A DNA stretch of 64,000 nt. Origin: DATARH01 sp035504075 (GTDB lineage Bacteria > Pseudomonadota > Alphaproteobacteria > ATCC43930 > CGMCC-115725). This document shows positions 27,154 through 35,310 of the stretch, piece by piece. Made by a program: the position numbers and the translations under genes. The notes below the pieces were generated by a model that saw only the letters and a list, made by a program, of their open reading frames with translations, did not search any database and had not been told where the DNA came from. The first letter of the stretch is position 1. Each line of letters opens with the position of its first letter. The stretch is from NCBI GenBank assembly GCA_035504075.1, contig DATJSO010000022.1, forward strand, positions 1 through 64,000, written 5' to 3'.

Positions 27154-29409
27154 ATGGCGGATCAACAGGCGATACCCAACGGATACCCGGGCTTTTCCGG
27201 CCGCATCGGCCGCACCCGCGAGGATTCCGAGCCGCACTGGACACCGCCGCTGCGCGCTCGGCCCGGCTCGCCCAACATCGTCATCGTCTTTATGGACGAC
27301 ATGGGCTGGGCCGATGTCGGCTGCTACGGCTCGGAGATCGCGACGCCGAATATCGATGCGCTGGCCGGGCGCGGCATCCGCTTCAACCACTACACGACGC
27401 ACCCGATCTGCTCGCCGGCGCGCGCCGCGCTGCTGACGGGCCGCAACGCGCATTCTGTCGCGACCGGCTGGCTTGCCAACAACAACCCCGGTTTTCCCGG
27501 TTATTTCGGCGACATTCCGTTGGACGCGCCGACGATCGCCGAGACCTTGCGCGCAGCCGGCTACGCGACGGTCGCGGTCGGCAAATGGCACAATTCGACA
27601 AACGGCGCCGCACCCAACCCGACCTGGCCGACCCATCGCGGCTTCGACCGCTTCTACGGCTTCCTCGAAGGCGAGACGAGCTACTTCTTTCCGGCCCGCA
27701 TCGTCTACAACAACATCGTCGCGCCGATCGACGAATATCCGTCGGGCTATTATGCGACCGACGACTGGATGGACAAGGCGATCGGCTTTCTGACCGAGAT
27801 CCGCAACCAGAACCCCGCGCAGCCGTTCTTCCTCTACGTCGCGAACAACGCGGTGCACGGGCCCTTGCAGGCGAAGGAGGCCGATCTCGCCAAATACCGC
27901 GGCCGTTACGGAGCCGGCTGGGACGAGATGCGCGCGGCGCGGCTGGAGCGGCAACTCGCGCTCGGCATCGTGCCGCGGGGCACGCAACTCTCCGATCGCG
28001 ACCCGCTCGTGCCGGCCTGGGACGATGTGCCGGCCGAACACCGGGCGCTGTTTGCCCGCCACATGGAAACCTATGCAGCGATGCTCGACTGCGCCGACCA
28101 GAATTTCGGCCGCCTCGTAGCGTTCCTCGAGCGCCTCGGCGAACTCGACAACACGATCATCGTTTTTTCGTCTGACAACGGCGGCACGAATTCTGCGGGG
28201 CCCGGCGGCAACATCCATTTCAACCGCCGTTTCGCCGGGCTGCCCGCCCTGCCGACCGCGACCGATGTCGAGCGCCAGGCGTGGATCGGCAGCGGCCGCG
28301 CTTCGGCGGTCTATCCGATGGGCTGGGCGCAGGTTTCAAACGCACCCTTCCCTTCCTACAAAACCTATACCGGCGGCGGCGGGCGGCGCGTCAGCTGCAT
28401 CATTTCCTGGCCCGGCCAGTTCACCGACATCGGCGCGATCCGCCCGCAATTCGCGCATGTCATCGACGTGATGCCAACGCTGCTCGACCTCGCCGCCGTT
28501 GAGCCGCTCCAGGTGTCGCATGGCCGCGAGGCAAAGCCGATGCAGGGCAAGAGCCTGGCGCCGGTATTGCGGAACGCCGCGCAGCCGGCGCCGCGCAGCG
28601 AGCAGTATTACGAATGCTGGGCCAACCGCGCCTACTATCGCGACGGCTGGGTCGCCGTGTCGCTGCAAAAGCGCGGCGAGGCGATCGATTTCGACAACTG
28701 GACCCTGCATGCCCACTCGGAAGACTTTTCCGAAAGCATCGACCTGCGCCGCCAGCACCCGGAGAAACTTAAGGAATTGGTTGAAGCTTTCGATCTAACG
28801 GCGTGGGAAAATATGGTTTACCCGCTCGATAACCGCACGCCGACGCAGAAATTCAACGAATTGCCGCCGCATCAGCGGCCGCCGGCAGGCGGAAGGCGGC
28901 GCTTTCTGCCGGGATCGCAGACCGTGCATCGCGGCGTCGTGACGCCGCTCCTCGCCGACCGCAATTTCACGATCGCGGCGCATATCCGCCACGGCGAGCG
29001 CGACGCAGGCATCTTGTTCGCGGTCGGCGACGTGACGGGCGGCCTCGTCGTTTATATCGAGGGCGGTCGGCTGCGCCTCAGCTATAACGGTTTCGGCGAG
29101 TTCCGCACGCTCGAAGGCCCACCGGTCGAAGCCGGCGAACTTACGGCGGCGCTCGAATACGAGGCATTGGGAAAGCGGCGCGGCCGTGGTCGTCTCACCC
29201 TCGGTCAGCGCAGCGGCGGTTGGGGCGACCTCTCGCCGACTTTGATGAACGGCATGCACGAGGGCCTCGATATCGGCCTCGACCGCCGCGCTCCGGTCGA
29301 TTGGGACCTCTACGAGCGGCACGGCGTCTTCCGCTATTCCGGCACGATCGACGAGGTCGTCATCGAGTCCGGCGCGTTCGCGCCCGATTCCCCATACGGC
29401 AAGGCCTGA
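27154..29409 (+). CDS. Sulfatase (arylsulfatase family)
   Basis: A 751-residue type I sulfatase that hydrolyses sulfate esters. VFMDDMGWADVGCYG gives the paired metal-binding Asp residues, and Cys86 in the motif CSPAR (C-x-P-x-R) is the site converted to formylglycine. NAHSVATGW and VFSSDNGGTNS supply further active-site residues. The last 200 or so residues form a beta-rich, LamG-like domain. No Sec/Tat signal is evident, so it may be cytoplasmic. The formylglycine-generating enzyme is not in the window. The ATG at 27154 follows GAGGCGG by 6 bases. The gene interrupts an otherwise conserved block. Confidence 0.9.
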   Translation: MADQQAIPNGYPGFSGRIGRTREDSEPHWTPPLRARPGSPNIVIVFMDDMGWADVGCYGSEIATPNIDALAGRGIRFNHYTTHPICSPARAALLTGRNAHSVATGWLANNNPGFPGYFGDIPLDAPTIAETLRAAGYATVAVGKWHNSTNGAAPNPTWPTHRGFDRFYGFLEGETSYFFPARIVYNNIVAPIDEYPSGYYATDDWMDKAIGFLTEIRNQNPAQPFFLYVANNAVHGPLQAKEADLAKYRGRYGAGWDEMRAARLERQLALGIVPRGTQLSDRDPLVPAWDDVPAEHRALFARHMETYAAMLDCADQNFGRLVAFLERLGELDNTIIVFSSDNGGTNSAGPGGNIHFNRRFAGLPALPTATDVERQAWIGSGRASAVYPMGWAQVSNAPFPSYKTYTGGGGRRVSCIISWPGQFTDIGAIRPQFAHVIDVMPTLLDLAAVEPLQVSHGREAKPMQGKSLAPVLRNAAQPAPRSEQYYECWANRAYYRDGWVAVSLQKRGEAIDFDNWTLHAHSEDFSESIDLRRQHPEKLKELVEAFDLTAWENMVYPLDNRTPTQKFNELPPHQRPPAGGRRRFLPGSQTVHRGVVTPLLADRNFTIAAHIRHGERDAGILFAVGDVTGGLVVYIEGGRLRLSYNGFGEFRTLEGPPVEAGELTAALEYEALGKRRGRGRLTLGQRSGGWGDLSPTLMNGMHEGLDIGLDRRAPVDWDLYERHGVFRYSGTIDEVVIESGAFAPDSPYGKA

Positions 29410-29418
29410 GGCAGCGCG

Positions 29419-29850
29419 ATGGACCTGCCGCCGGGTCTCCGCCTCAGCTTCGAAAACAACCCTTCGTGGGACGACCGGGAGTTTGTCGACGAGTCCTTGG
29501 GGCGCTACAACGAACAGTTCCTCGAGGATTCGCGCTGGTCTTATTTCGCCGTTTTTGTACGCGCCGCGGATTGGGCGATCCACGCCGGGCTGGTCGGCAG
29601 TTGCTATGCCGGCTGGCTCCACATCAACCTGCTGTGGGTCACCGAGTCGTTGCGCCGCACCGGCATCGGCACAGGCTTGATGGCCGAGGCCGAGCGCCAC
29701 GGCCGGGCATTCGGCTGCCACTCCGCCTGGGTCGATACGTTCACGTTCCAAGGCCCGGATTTCTACCCGCGGCTCGGCTATCGGGAATTCTCGCGCCTCG
29801 AGATGCCGCCGGGCCACGCGCGCCTCTTCTTCCAGAAACAGTTGACATGA
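29419..29850 (+). CDS. GNAT family N-acetyltransferase
   Basis: A 143-residue GNAT protein. LRRTGIGTGLMAEAERHGRA is the acetyl-CoA loop, and FTFQGPDFYPRLGYREFSRL is the C-terminal GNAT signature. It resembles the small GNATs acting on free metabolites, with no further clue to substrate. It begins 9 bases after the sulfatase stop and overlaps mazG by ATGA, so the three are likely cotranscribed. Confidence 0.87.
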   Translation: MDLPPGLRLSFENNPSWDDREFVDESLGRYNEQFLEDSRWSYFAVFVRAADWAIHAGLVGSCYAGWLHINLLWVTESLRRTGIGTGLMAEAERHGRAFGCHSAWVDTFTFQGPDFYPRLGYREFSRLEMPPGHARLFFQKQLT

Positions 29851-30638
29851 ACGAGCGTCCGATCGGCCGGCTGGCGGCGATCATGGCGCGGCTGCGCGAC
29901 CCCGAGCGCGGCTGTCCGTGGGACCGGGAGCAGAATTTCGCGACGATCGCGCCCTACACGATCGAGGAAGCCTACGAAGTCGCCGACGCGATCGAGCGCG
30001 GTGACATCGCGGCCTTGAAGGATGAACTGGGCGACCTGTTGTTTCAGGTCGTCTTTCACGCCCGCATGGCCGAGGAAGCCGGCCATTTCGTGTTCGACGA
30101 TGTCGTCGCTGCAATCAGCGACAAGATGGTGCGGCGGCATCCGCACGTCTTCGGCGATGCCGCGATCGCTTCGGCGGCCGCGCAAGCCGAGGCTTGGGAA
30201 GCGCACAAGGCAAAGGAGCGCGCCGAAAAAGGCGAGGCGGCGAGCGTCATCGACGGCGTCGCACTGGCCCTCCCCGCCCTGCTGCGCGCCGCCAAGATCT
30301 CGCAGCGCGCCGCCCGCATCGGCTTTGACTGGCCCGACGCCGACGGCGTGATCGAAAAGATTGAAGAGGAACTCGACGAGATCGATGACGCGATCGATGA
30401 CGGTCGCAGCCGCGAGGCCGTTGACGAGGAAGTCGGCGATCTGTTGTTCGCCTGCGCCAACCTCGCTCGCAAGCTCGATATCGAGCCGGAAACGGCGCTG
30501 CGCCGCGCCACCGCCAAATTCGAGCGCCGCTTCCGCCAAATCGAGGCCTTGGCGCGAGAGCGCGGCATCGGCCGCGACCTTGCCGCGCTCGAAGAATTAT
30601 GGCACGAGGTAAAGACGGCCGAAAAATCACCGCAGTGA
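29847..30638 (+). CDS. mazG: Nucleoside triphosphate pyrophosphohydrolase
   Basis: Hydrolyses NTPs and dNTPs to monophosphates (house-cleaning). The 263-residue protein has the tandem MazG arrangement. The first domain has GCPWDREQ and EEAYEVADAIERGD with DELGDLLFQVVFHA; the second has EEELDEIDDAI and DEEVGDLLFACANLAR. The E-E-x-x-E and E-x-x-D metal ligands are intact. The start overlaps the GNAT stop; the long upstream frame is shadow. It faces hflX convergently, 80 bases away. Confidence 0.95.
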   Translation: MNERPIGRLAAIMARLRDPERGCPWDREQNFATIAPYTIEEAYEVADAIERGDIAALKDELGDLLFQVVFHARMAEEAGHFVFDDVVAAISDKMVRRHPHVFGDAAIASAAAQAEAWEAHKAKERAEKGEAASVIDGVALALPALLRAAKISQRAARIGFDWPDADGVIEKIEEELDEIDDAIDDGRSREAVDEEVGDLLFACANLARKLDIEPETALRRATAKFERRFRQIEALARERGIGRDLAALEELWHEVKTAEKSPQ

Positions 30639-30718
30639 AGCCGCGAAGAACACGGCGATTTCCGGCACGGTCGGGGCGAGGGCGCACAGGCCGGCCGGCC
30701 CGACGGCGTAGTGCGCCG

Positions 30719-32041
30719 TCAATGCAGCCGCTGGCGGTGCCGCAGGCGGCCGAGATCGGCCTCCGAAAGGCGTACCGAGAGGTGCGCCGCCTCGCTGTCG
30801 TCACGCCGGCCCAGCACCTCGCCATGCGCGTAGATCCACGCCAGCGTCTTGCCGTCCGACAACGGCACGTCGAGCCGCACGGCGCGGGCGCCGTCTTCGA
30901 ACCGGTGATCGAGCAGCCGCAACAACCCCTCGCACCCCTCGCCCGTCGCCGCCGACAACGCGACGGTCAGCAAATTGCGCTGCGCCTGGTTCATCAGGCT
31001 GGCGCGTTCGGACGGCTCCAGCAGATCGACCTTGTTCAAGACTTCGACCATGCCGTCCTCGGCCGGCTCGCCAAGGCCCAAATCGCCGAGCACGGTCAGA
31101 ACATCGGCTTTTTGTGCCGCGCTGTCCGGGTGATGCGCGTCGCGCACATGCACGACGATGTCGGCCTCGGTCACCTCTTCGAGCGTCGCGCGGAAGGCCG
31201 CGACGAGATGCGTCGGCAGATCGGAGATGAAACCCACCGTGTCGGACAGGATCGCCTGCCGGCCGGACGGCATGTCGAGCCGGCGCATCGTCGGGTCGAG
31301 CGTCGCGAACAGCATGTCCTCGGCGCCGACCGACGCGCGGGTCAGCCGGTTGAACAGCGTCGATTTGCCGGCGTTCGTATAGCCGACCAGCGCGACAACC
31401 GGATAGGGCACGCGACGACGCGCCTCGCGGTGCAGCCCGCGCGTGCGCTTTACCTCGTCGAGTTCCTTGCGCAGCCGCGCGATCCGCTCGCCGATCAGCC
31501 GTCGGTCGATCTCGAGCTGGCTCTCGCCCGGGCCGCCGAGGAAGCCGAAGCCGCCGCGCTGGCGCTCCAGATGCGTCCATGACCGCACGAGCCGCGAGCG
31601 CTGATACGACAAGGCTGCCAGTTCGACCTGCAGCCGCCCCTCATGGGTGCGGGCGCGGGCGCCGAAGATTTCGAGGATGAGGCCGGTGCGGTCGATGACC
31701 TTGGCTTGCCAGCTGCGCTCGAGGTTGCGCTGCTGCACTGGCGACAACGGCGCATCGACGACGACGAGGCCGATTTCATTGTCGGCGATGACGCCGCGCA
31801 ATTTTTCGACCGTGCCGCGGCCGAACAGCATCGCCGGCGCCGGCCGCGCCAGCCGCACGATCTCGGCGCGCACGACCTCGCGGTCGATCGCCCGTGCCAG
31901 TCCGACCGACTCGGCAAGACGCGCTTCGAGCGAGCGCGGCACCGGCTCGCCGTCGCGGCGGCCGGACGCGCTCCTGATTGCAGGGTGAACGACCAGCGCG
32001 CGGCTGGTCGGCGCGTCGGCGCCAGCTGCGCCGCGGCTCAG
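30719..32041 (-). CDS. hflX: GTPase HflX
   Basis: A ribosome-associated GTPase, about 440 residues. The N-terminal HflX domain has RALVVHPAIR near its start and GRGTVEKL with VVVDAPLSPVQQRNLE. GGFGFLGGPGESQLE precedes the G domain, whose P-loop is GYTNAGKSTLFN. No ATG, GTG or TTG lies near the proper start. CTG at 32041 overlaps the hfq stop (CTGA) and follows AGGAGG by 10 bases, so CTG is proposed. The ATG-like start at 32170 would sit inside hfq and is unlikely. It is probably cotranscribed with hfq. Confidence 0.9.
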   Translation of the reverse strand: MSRGAAGADAPTSRALVVHPAIRSASGRRDGEPVPRSLEARLAESVGLARAIDREVVRAEIVRLARPAPAMLFGRGTVEKLRGVIADNEIGLVVVDAPLSPVQQRNLERSWQAKVIDRTGLILEIFGARARTHEGRLQVELAALSYQRSRLVRSWTHLERQRGGFGFLGGPGESQLEIDRRLIGERIARLRKELDEVKRTRGLHREARRRVPYPVVALVGYTNAGKSTLFNRLTRASVGAEDMLFATLDPTMRRLDMPSGRQAILSDTVGFISDLPTHLVAAFRATLEEVTEADIVVHVRDAHHPDSAAQKADVLTVLGDLGLGEPAEDGMVEVLNKVDLLEPSERASLMNQAQRNLLTVALSAATGEGCEGLLRLLDHRFEDGARAVRLDVPLSDGKTLAWIYAHGEVLGRRDDSEAAHLSVRLSEADLGRLRHRQRLH

Positions 32042-32286
32042 AGTTCGCCGCCCTCCTTGCCCTCGAACAGCTGGATCGGCTGCGCCGGCATCACCGTCGA
32101 GATCGCGTGTTTGTAGACCAGCTGCGAGTGGGCGTCGCGCCGCAGCAGCACGCAGAAATTGTCGAACCAAGTGATAATTCCCTGCAATTTGACGCCGTTG
32201 ACGAGAAACACCGTAACCGGCGTCTTGTTCTTGCGAACGTGGTTTAAAAACACGTCTTGAACATTCTGATTTTTCTCGGTTGACAT
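32038..32286 (-). CDS. hfq: RNA chaperone Hfq
   Basis: An 82-residue Sm-like hexameric protein that pairs small RNAs with mRNAs. The Sm1 segment is VFLVNGVKLQGIITWFDNF and Sm2 ends with the canonical YKHAIST, containing the uridine-binding His. No long acidic C-terminal tail is present. Its ATG is at 32286. It carries, near its 3' end, the AGGAGG site for hflX. In alphaproteobacteria it commonly follows the ntr genes, as here. Confidence 0.97.
   Translation of the reverse strand: MSTEKNQNVQDVFLNHVRKNKTPVTVFLVNGVKLQGIITWFDNFCVLLRRDAHSQLVYKHAISTVMPAQPIQLFEGKEGGEL
32051..32058 (-). promoter_or_regulatory. Ribosome-binding site of hflX inside hfq
   Basis: On the minus strand this reads AAGGAGGG, 10 bases before the CTG that overlaps the hfq stop. 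It is the main evidence for a CTG start of hflX. Confidence 0.6.
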
Positions 32287-32359
32287 GGGTAGTCTCCCAT
32301 CGTTTTTGGAGCCGGAGGACAGGCTCGGGCGGGGTCGCAGGTTTCGGGCTATGCGTGCC

Positions 32360-33058
32360 CTACGAAGATGGGCGCGCGGGATTGAAGCGCAACCCCTGCA
32401 AGGCACGAAACAGGCTCGCGTCGTCCGCGAATGATAGGTGCGGCGCGCAGCGCGCAGACAACTCGACGCCGCCGTCGCCGAGCAATACCGCGATACAGCC
32501 GCTGTTGCGGGCGCACTCCATGTCGATGTCGGTGTCGCCGACGAACCAGACCTCTTCGCCGGCCGCGATCCCGCTCGGCGCCAGCGCAAGGTGCACCGGT
32601 TCGCAAGCCGGTTTGTCAGCGGTCGCGTCGCCGGCGCCGACGATGCTGCCAAACAGCGCCGACCAACCCAGGCGCGTGACTTCGCGCCGCAGCAATTCAC
32701 CGGTTTTGTTGCTGACGATGCCGAGATAGACGCCCTGCCCCGCCAGGTGGCGCAGCAGCGCGTCACGGCCAGGCAGCGCCTGCAGCCGATCGAGATGGAT
32801 CGTCCGGAAATGTTCGAGGTAGATGTCGCGCGCCTCTTCCCAGCGCGCCCCGAAATGCAGCGGGAACGCCTCGCGCAGGCTCAGCCGCACCCTCGCCTGG
32901 GTCTCCGCCAGCGACCATTCCGGCCGCGCCATCGCGCGCAACAGGAAATTCAGTGCTTCGTGGATCGTCGCCCAGCTGTCGACGAGGGTGTTGTCCCAGT
33001 CGAACAGGATCGCCCGCGGCGCAACGCCGGCGGAACGGCCGGTCGGCGGCGCGTTCAT
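32360..33058 (-). CDS. HAD-superfamily phosphatase (phosphoglycolate phosphatase-like)
   Basis: A 232-residue class I HAD hydrolase. Motif I is LFDWDNTLVDSW with the nucleophile Asp and the acid/base Asp two residues on, motif II is IVSNK, and motif IV is FVGDTDIDMECAR. The helical cap lies between. A member of the same group often stands beside the D-amino acid aminotransferase in this cluster. Start ATG at 33058 overlaps the neighbour's TGA. The substrate is not defined by sequence. Confidence 0.85.
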   Translation of the reverse strand: MNAPPTGRSAGVAPRAILFDWDNTLVDSWATIHEALNFLLRAMARPEWSLAETQARVRLSLREAFPLHFGARWEEARDIYLEHFRTIHLDRLQALPGRDALLRHLAGQGVYLGIVSNKTGELLRREVTRLGWSALFGSIVGAGDATADKPACEPVHLALAPSGIAAGEEVWFVGDTDIDMECARNSGCIAVLLGDGGVELSARCAPHLSFADDASLFRALQGLRFNPARPSS

Positions 33059-33906
33059 CGGCCGCCGAGATGCGCCAGATAGGCAGCGCGCAGCTTCTGC
33101 GTCAGCAAGCCGGGGTGGCCGTTACCTACCGGCGCTTCGTCGATGCGCACGACCGGCAAGACGTCGCAAGTCGTGCTGGTCAGAAACGCTTCGCGCGCCG
33201 CTTTCGCCTCGGCGATCGTGAACGGCCGCTCGTCAAACCGGCACCCTTCTCGCTCGATGACTTCGATCAGCGCCATGCGGGTGACGCCGTTCAGGATCGC
33301 ATGGTCGGCCGGATGCGTCACGATGGCGCCATCGGCGGTGACGATCCAGGCGTTCGTCGAGGCACCTTCGGTGATCCGGCCGGCGGCGTCGACCTGCCAG
33401 GCTTCGAACGCGCCGGCCTCGCGCGCCTGCTGCTTGCCGAGCACATTGGGCAACAGCGCAACCGATTTGATGTCGCAGCGCCGCCAGCGGATATCGGCGA
33501 TCGTGACGACGGCGACGCCCTCTTCGGCAAGGCGCGGGTCGGGCGGTCGCGCGCGCCGCGCGGTGACGACCAGGGTCGGTCGCGCCGCTTTCGGGAAGGC
33601 GTGGTCGCGCGGCGCCGTACCGCGCGTCACTTGCAGATAGACGCTGCCGCGCGCGACCCGGTTGCGTCGGACGATTTCGCGCAGCACGATTTTCAGCGCT
33701 GCATCGGCGAGCGGCGGCGCGATGCGCAATTCGCCGAGCGAGCGATGCAGCCGCTCGAGGTGCCGCGCCTCGTCGACGAGCGCCACGCCGCGCACGGCGA
33801 TGACCTCATAGGCACCGTCGGCAAATTGAAAGCCGCGGTCTTCGACATGCACTGCGGCGCTCGCGAGCGGCAGGTATCGGCCGTCGACATAGGCGATCTG
33901 CGGCAT
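33055..33906 (-). CDS. Class IV aminotransferase, D-amino acid aminotransferase-like
   Basis: A 283-residue fold-type IV PLP enzyme. AYVDGRYLPLASAAVHVEDRGFQFADG is the family start; the PLP-lysine is in DIKSVALLPNVLGKQQA. ITEGASTNAWIV and LNGVTRM bind cofactor phosphate. Branched-chain and D-alanine aminotransferases share this layout, and the D-amino acid type is favoured by context in alphaproteobacteria. It would supply or recycle D-amino acids. It lies 3 bases downstream of ntrX. Confidence 0.85.
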   Translation of the reverse strand: MPQIAYVDGRYLPLASAAVHVEDRGFQFADGAYEVIAVRGVALVDEARHLERLHRSLGELRIAPPLADAALKIVLREIVRRNRVARGSVYLQVTRGTAPRDHAFPKAARPTLVVTARRARPPDPRLAEEGVAVVTIADIRWRRCDIKSVALLPNVLGKQQAREAGAFEAWQVDAAGRITEGASTNAWIVTADGAIVTHPADHAILNGVTRMALIEVIEREGCRFDERPFTIAEAKAAREAFLTSTTCDVLPVVRIDEAPVGNGHPGLLTQKLRAAYLAHLGGR

Positions 33907-33909
33907 GGC

Positions 33910-35310
33910 TCACGTACCGACCTTGAGCTGCCGTTCGTTGCCGAACACGCCCAGCGATTTGAGTTTTCGATGCAGGGCCGAGCGCTCCATGCCGACGAAT
34001 GAGGCGGTGCGCGAAATGTTGCCACCGAACCGCGTCACCTGCGCCAGCAGGTATTCGCGCTCGAACACTTCGCGCGCGTCGCGCAATGGCAATGTCATGA
34101 TTTCGCTGCCTTTGTCCCATTTGACGACTGATGGCGCGATCGCCGTGATCTCGTTGGGCAGCATGTCGGCGCGCACCGGCTCGCTCGCATCGCCCGGCGC
34201 CATGATCAGCAGCCAGTCTATGACGTTGCGCAGCTGCCGAACGTTGCCGGGCCAGGTATAGGCCTGCAGGGCGGCCATCGCGTCCTCGCCGAATTCGCGC
34301 GTCTCGATACGCGCCGCGTCGGCGCCCCGCGCCATGAAATGGCGGGCGAGAATCGGGATGTCTTCGCGCCGTTCGCGCAGCGGCGGCACGCGGATCGGCA
34401 CGACATTGAGGCGGTAGAACAAATCCTCGCGGAACCGGCCGCCGGCGATCTCGGCCGCCAGGTCGCGGTTCGTCGAGGCAACGACGCGGACATCGACCTC
34501 GACGCGGCGCGACCCGCCGACTCGCTCGAAGGTCTGCTCCTGCAACGCGCGCACGATCTTGCCCTGGGTCTCCAGCGGCATGTCGGCCACCTCGTCGAGA
34601 AACAGCGTGCCGCCGTGCGCCCGCTCGAATGTGCCGATCTTGCGCGGCGTGCCGTCGCCGTTGGCCTCGCATCCGAACAGCTCGATCTCCAGCCGATCGG
34701 GGCGCATCGTCGCGCAATTGACCGCGACGAACGGGCCCTCGGCACGGCGCGAGCGGGCATGCAGCAGGCGCCCGACCACCTCCTTGCCGGCGCCGGGCGC
34801 GCCGGTGATCATGACGCGGCTGCCGGTCGGCGCAACGCGCTCGATCTGCTGGCGCAACTGGTTGATCGCCGGTGAGGCGCCGACCAGGTCGAGGTCGCCG
34901 CCGGCGCGCAATTTCAGCTCGGCGTTCTCGCGGCGCAGCTGGGCGGCCTCGATCGCGCGCGCGACGACGAGCAGCAGGCGGTCGGCCTTGAACGGCTTTT
35001 CGATGAAGTCGTAGGCGCCGATCTTGATCGCCTCGACCGCGGTCTCGATCGTGCCGTGGCCGCTGATCATGACAACGGGAACCGACGGCATCTCGGCGCG
35101 CATCCGACGCAGGATCTCAATACCGTCGAGTTCGCTGCCCTGCAGCCAGATGTCGAGGATGACGAGCGTCGGCTGGCGCGCGTGGATCGCCGCCAATGTC
35201 GCATCGCTGTCGGCGGCGTCGCGCGTCGCATAGCCCTCGTCGCGCAACACCCCCCCGATCAGCAGGCGGATGTCGGCTTCGTCGTCGACGATCAGGATGT
35301 CATGCGCCAT
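33910..35310 (-). CDS. ntrX: Nitrogen/redox response regulator NtrX
   Basis: A 466-residue regulator: receiver domain (DILIVDDEADIR; phospho-Asp in VILDIWL), AAA+ domain (P-loop GAPGAGKE) and C-terminal Fis-type helix-turn-helix (ISRTASFVGMERSALHRKL). In the AAA+ domain the sigma54-contacting GAFTGA is replaced by CEANGDGTPRK, as in other alphaproteobacterial NtrX proteins. NtrX therefore probably does not activate sigma54. Its kinase is NtrY, which its start overlaps. Confidence 0.94.
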   Translation of the reverse strand: MAHDILIVDDEADIRLLIGGVLRDEGYATRDAADSDATLAAIHARQPTLVILDIWLQGSELDGIEILRRMRAEMPSVPVVMISGHGTIETAVEAIKIGAYDFIEKPFKADRLLLVVARAIEAAQLRRENAELKLRAGGDLDLVGASPAINQLRQQIERVAPTGSRVMITGAPGAGKEVVGRLLHARSRRAEGPFVAVNCATMRPDRLEIELFGCEANGDGTPRKIGTFERAHGGTLFLDEVADMPLETQGKIVRALQEQTFERVGGSRRVEVDVRVVASTNRDLAAEIAGGRFREDLFYRLNVVPIRVPPLRERREDIPILARHFMARGADAARIETREFGEDAMAALQAYTWPGNVRQLRNVIDWLLIMAPGDASEPVRADMLPNEITAIAPSVVKWDKGSEIMTLPLRDAREVFEREYLLAQVTRFGGNISRTASFVGMERSALHRKLKSLGVFGNERQLKVGT

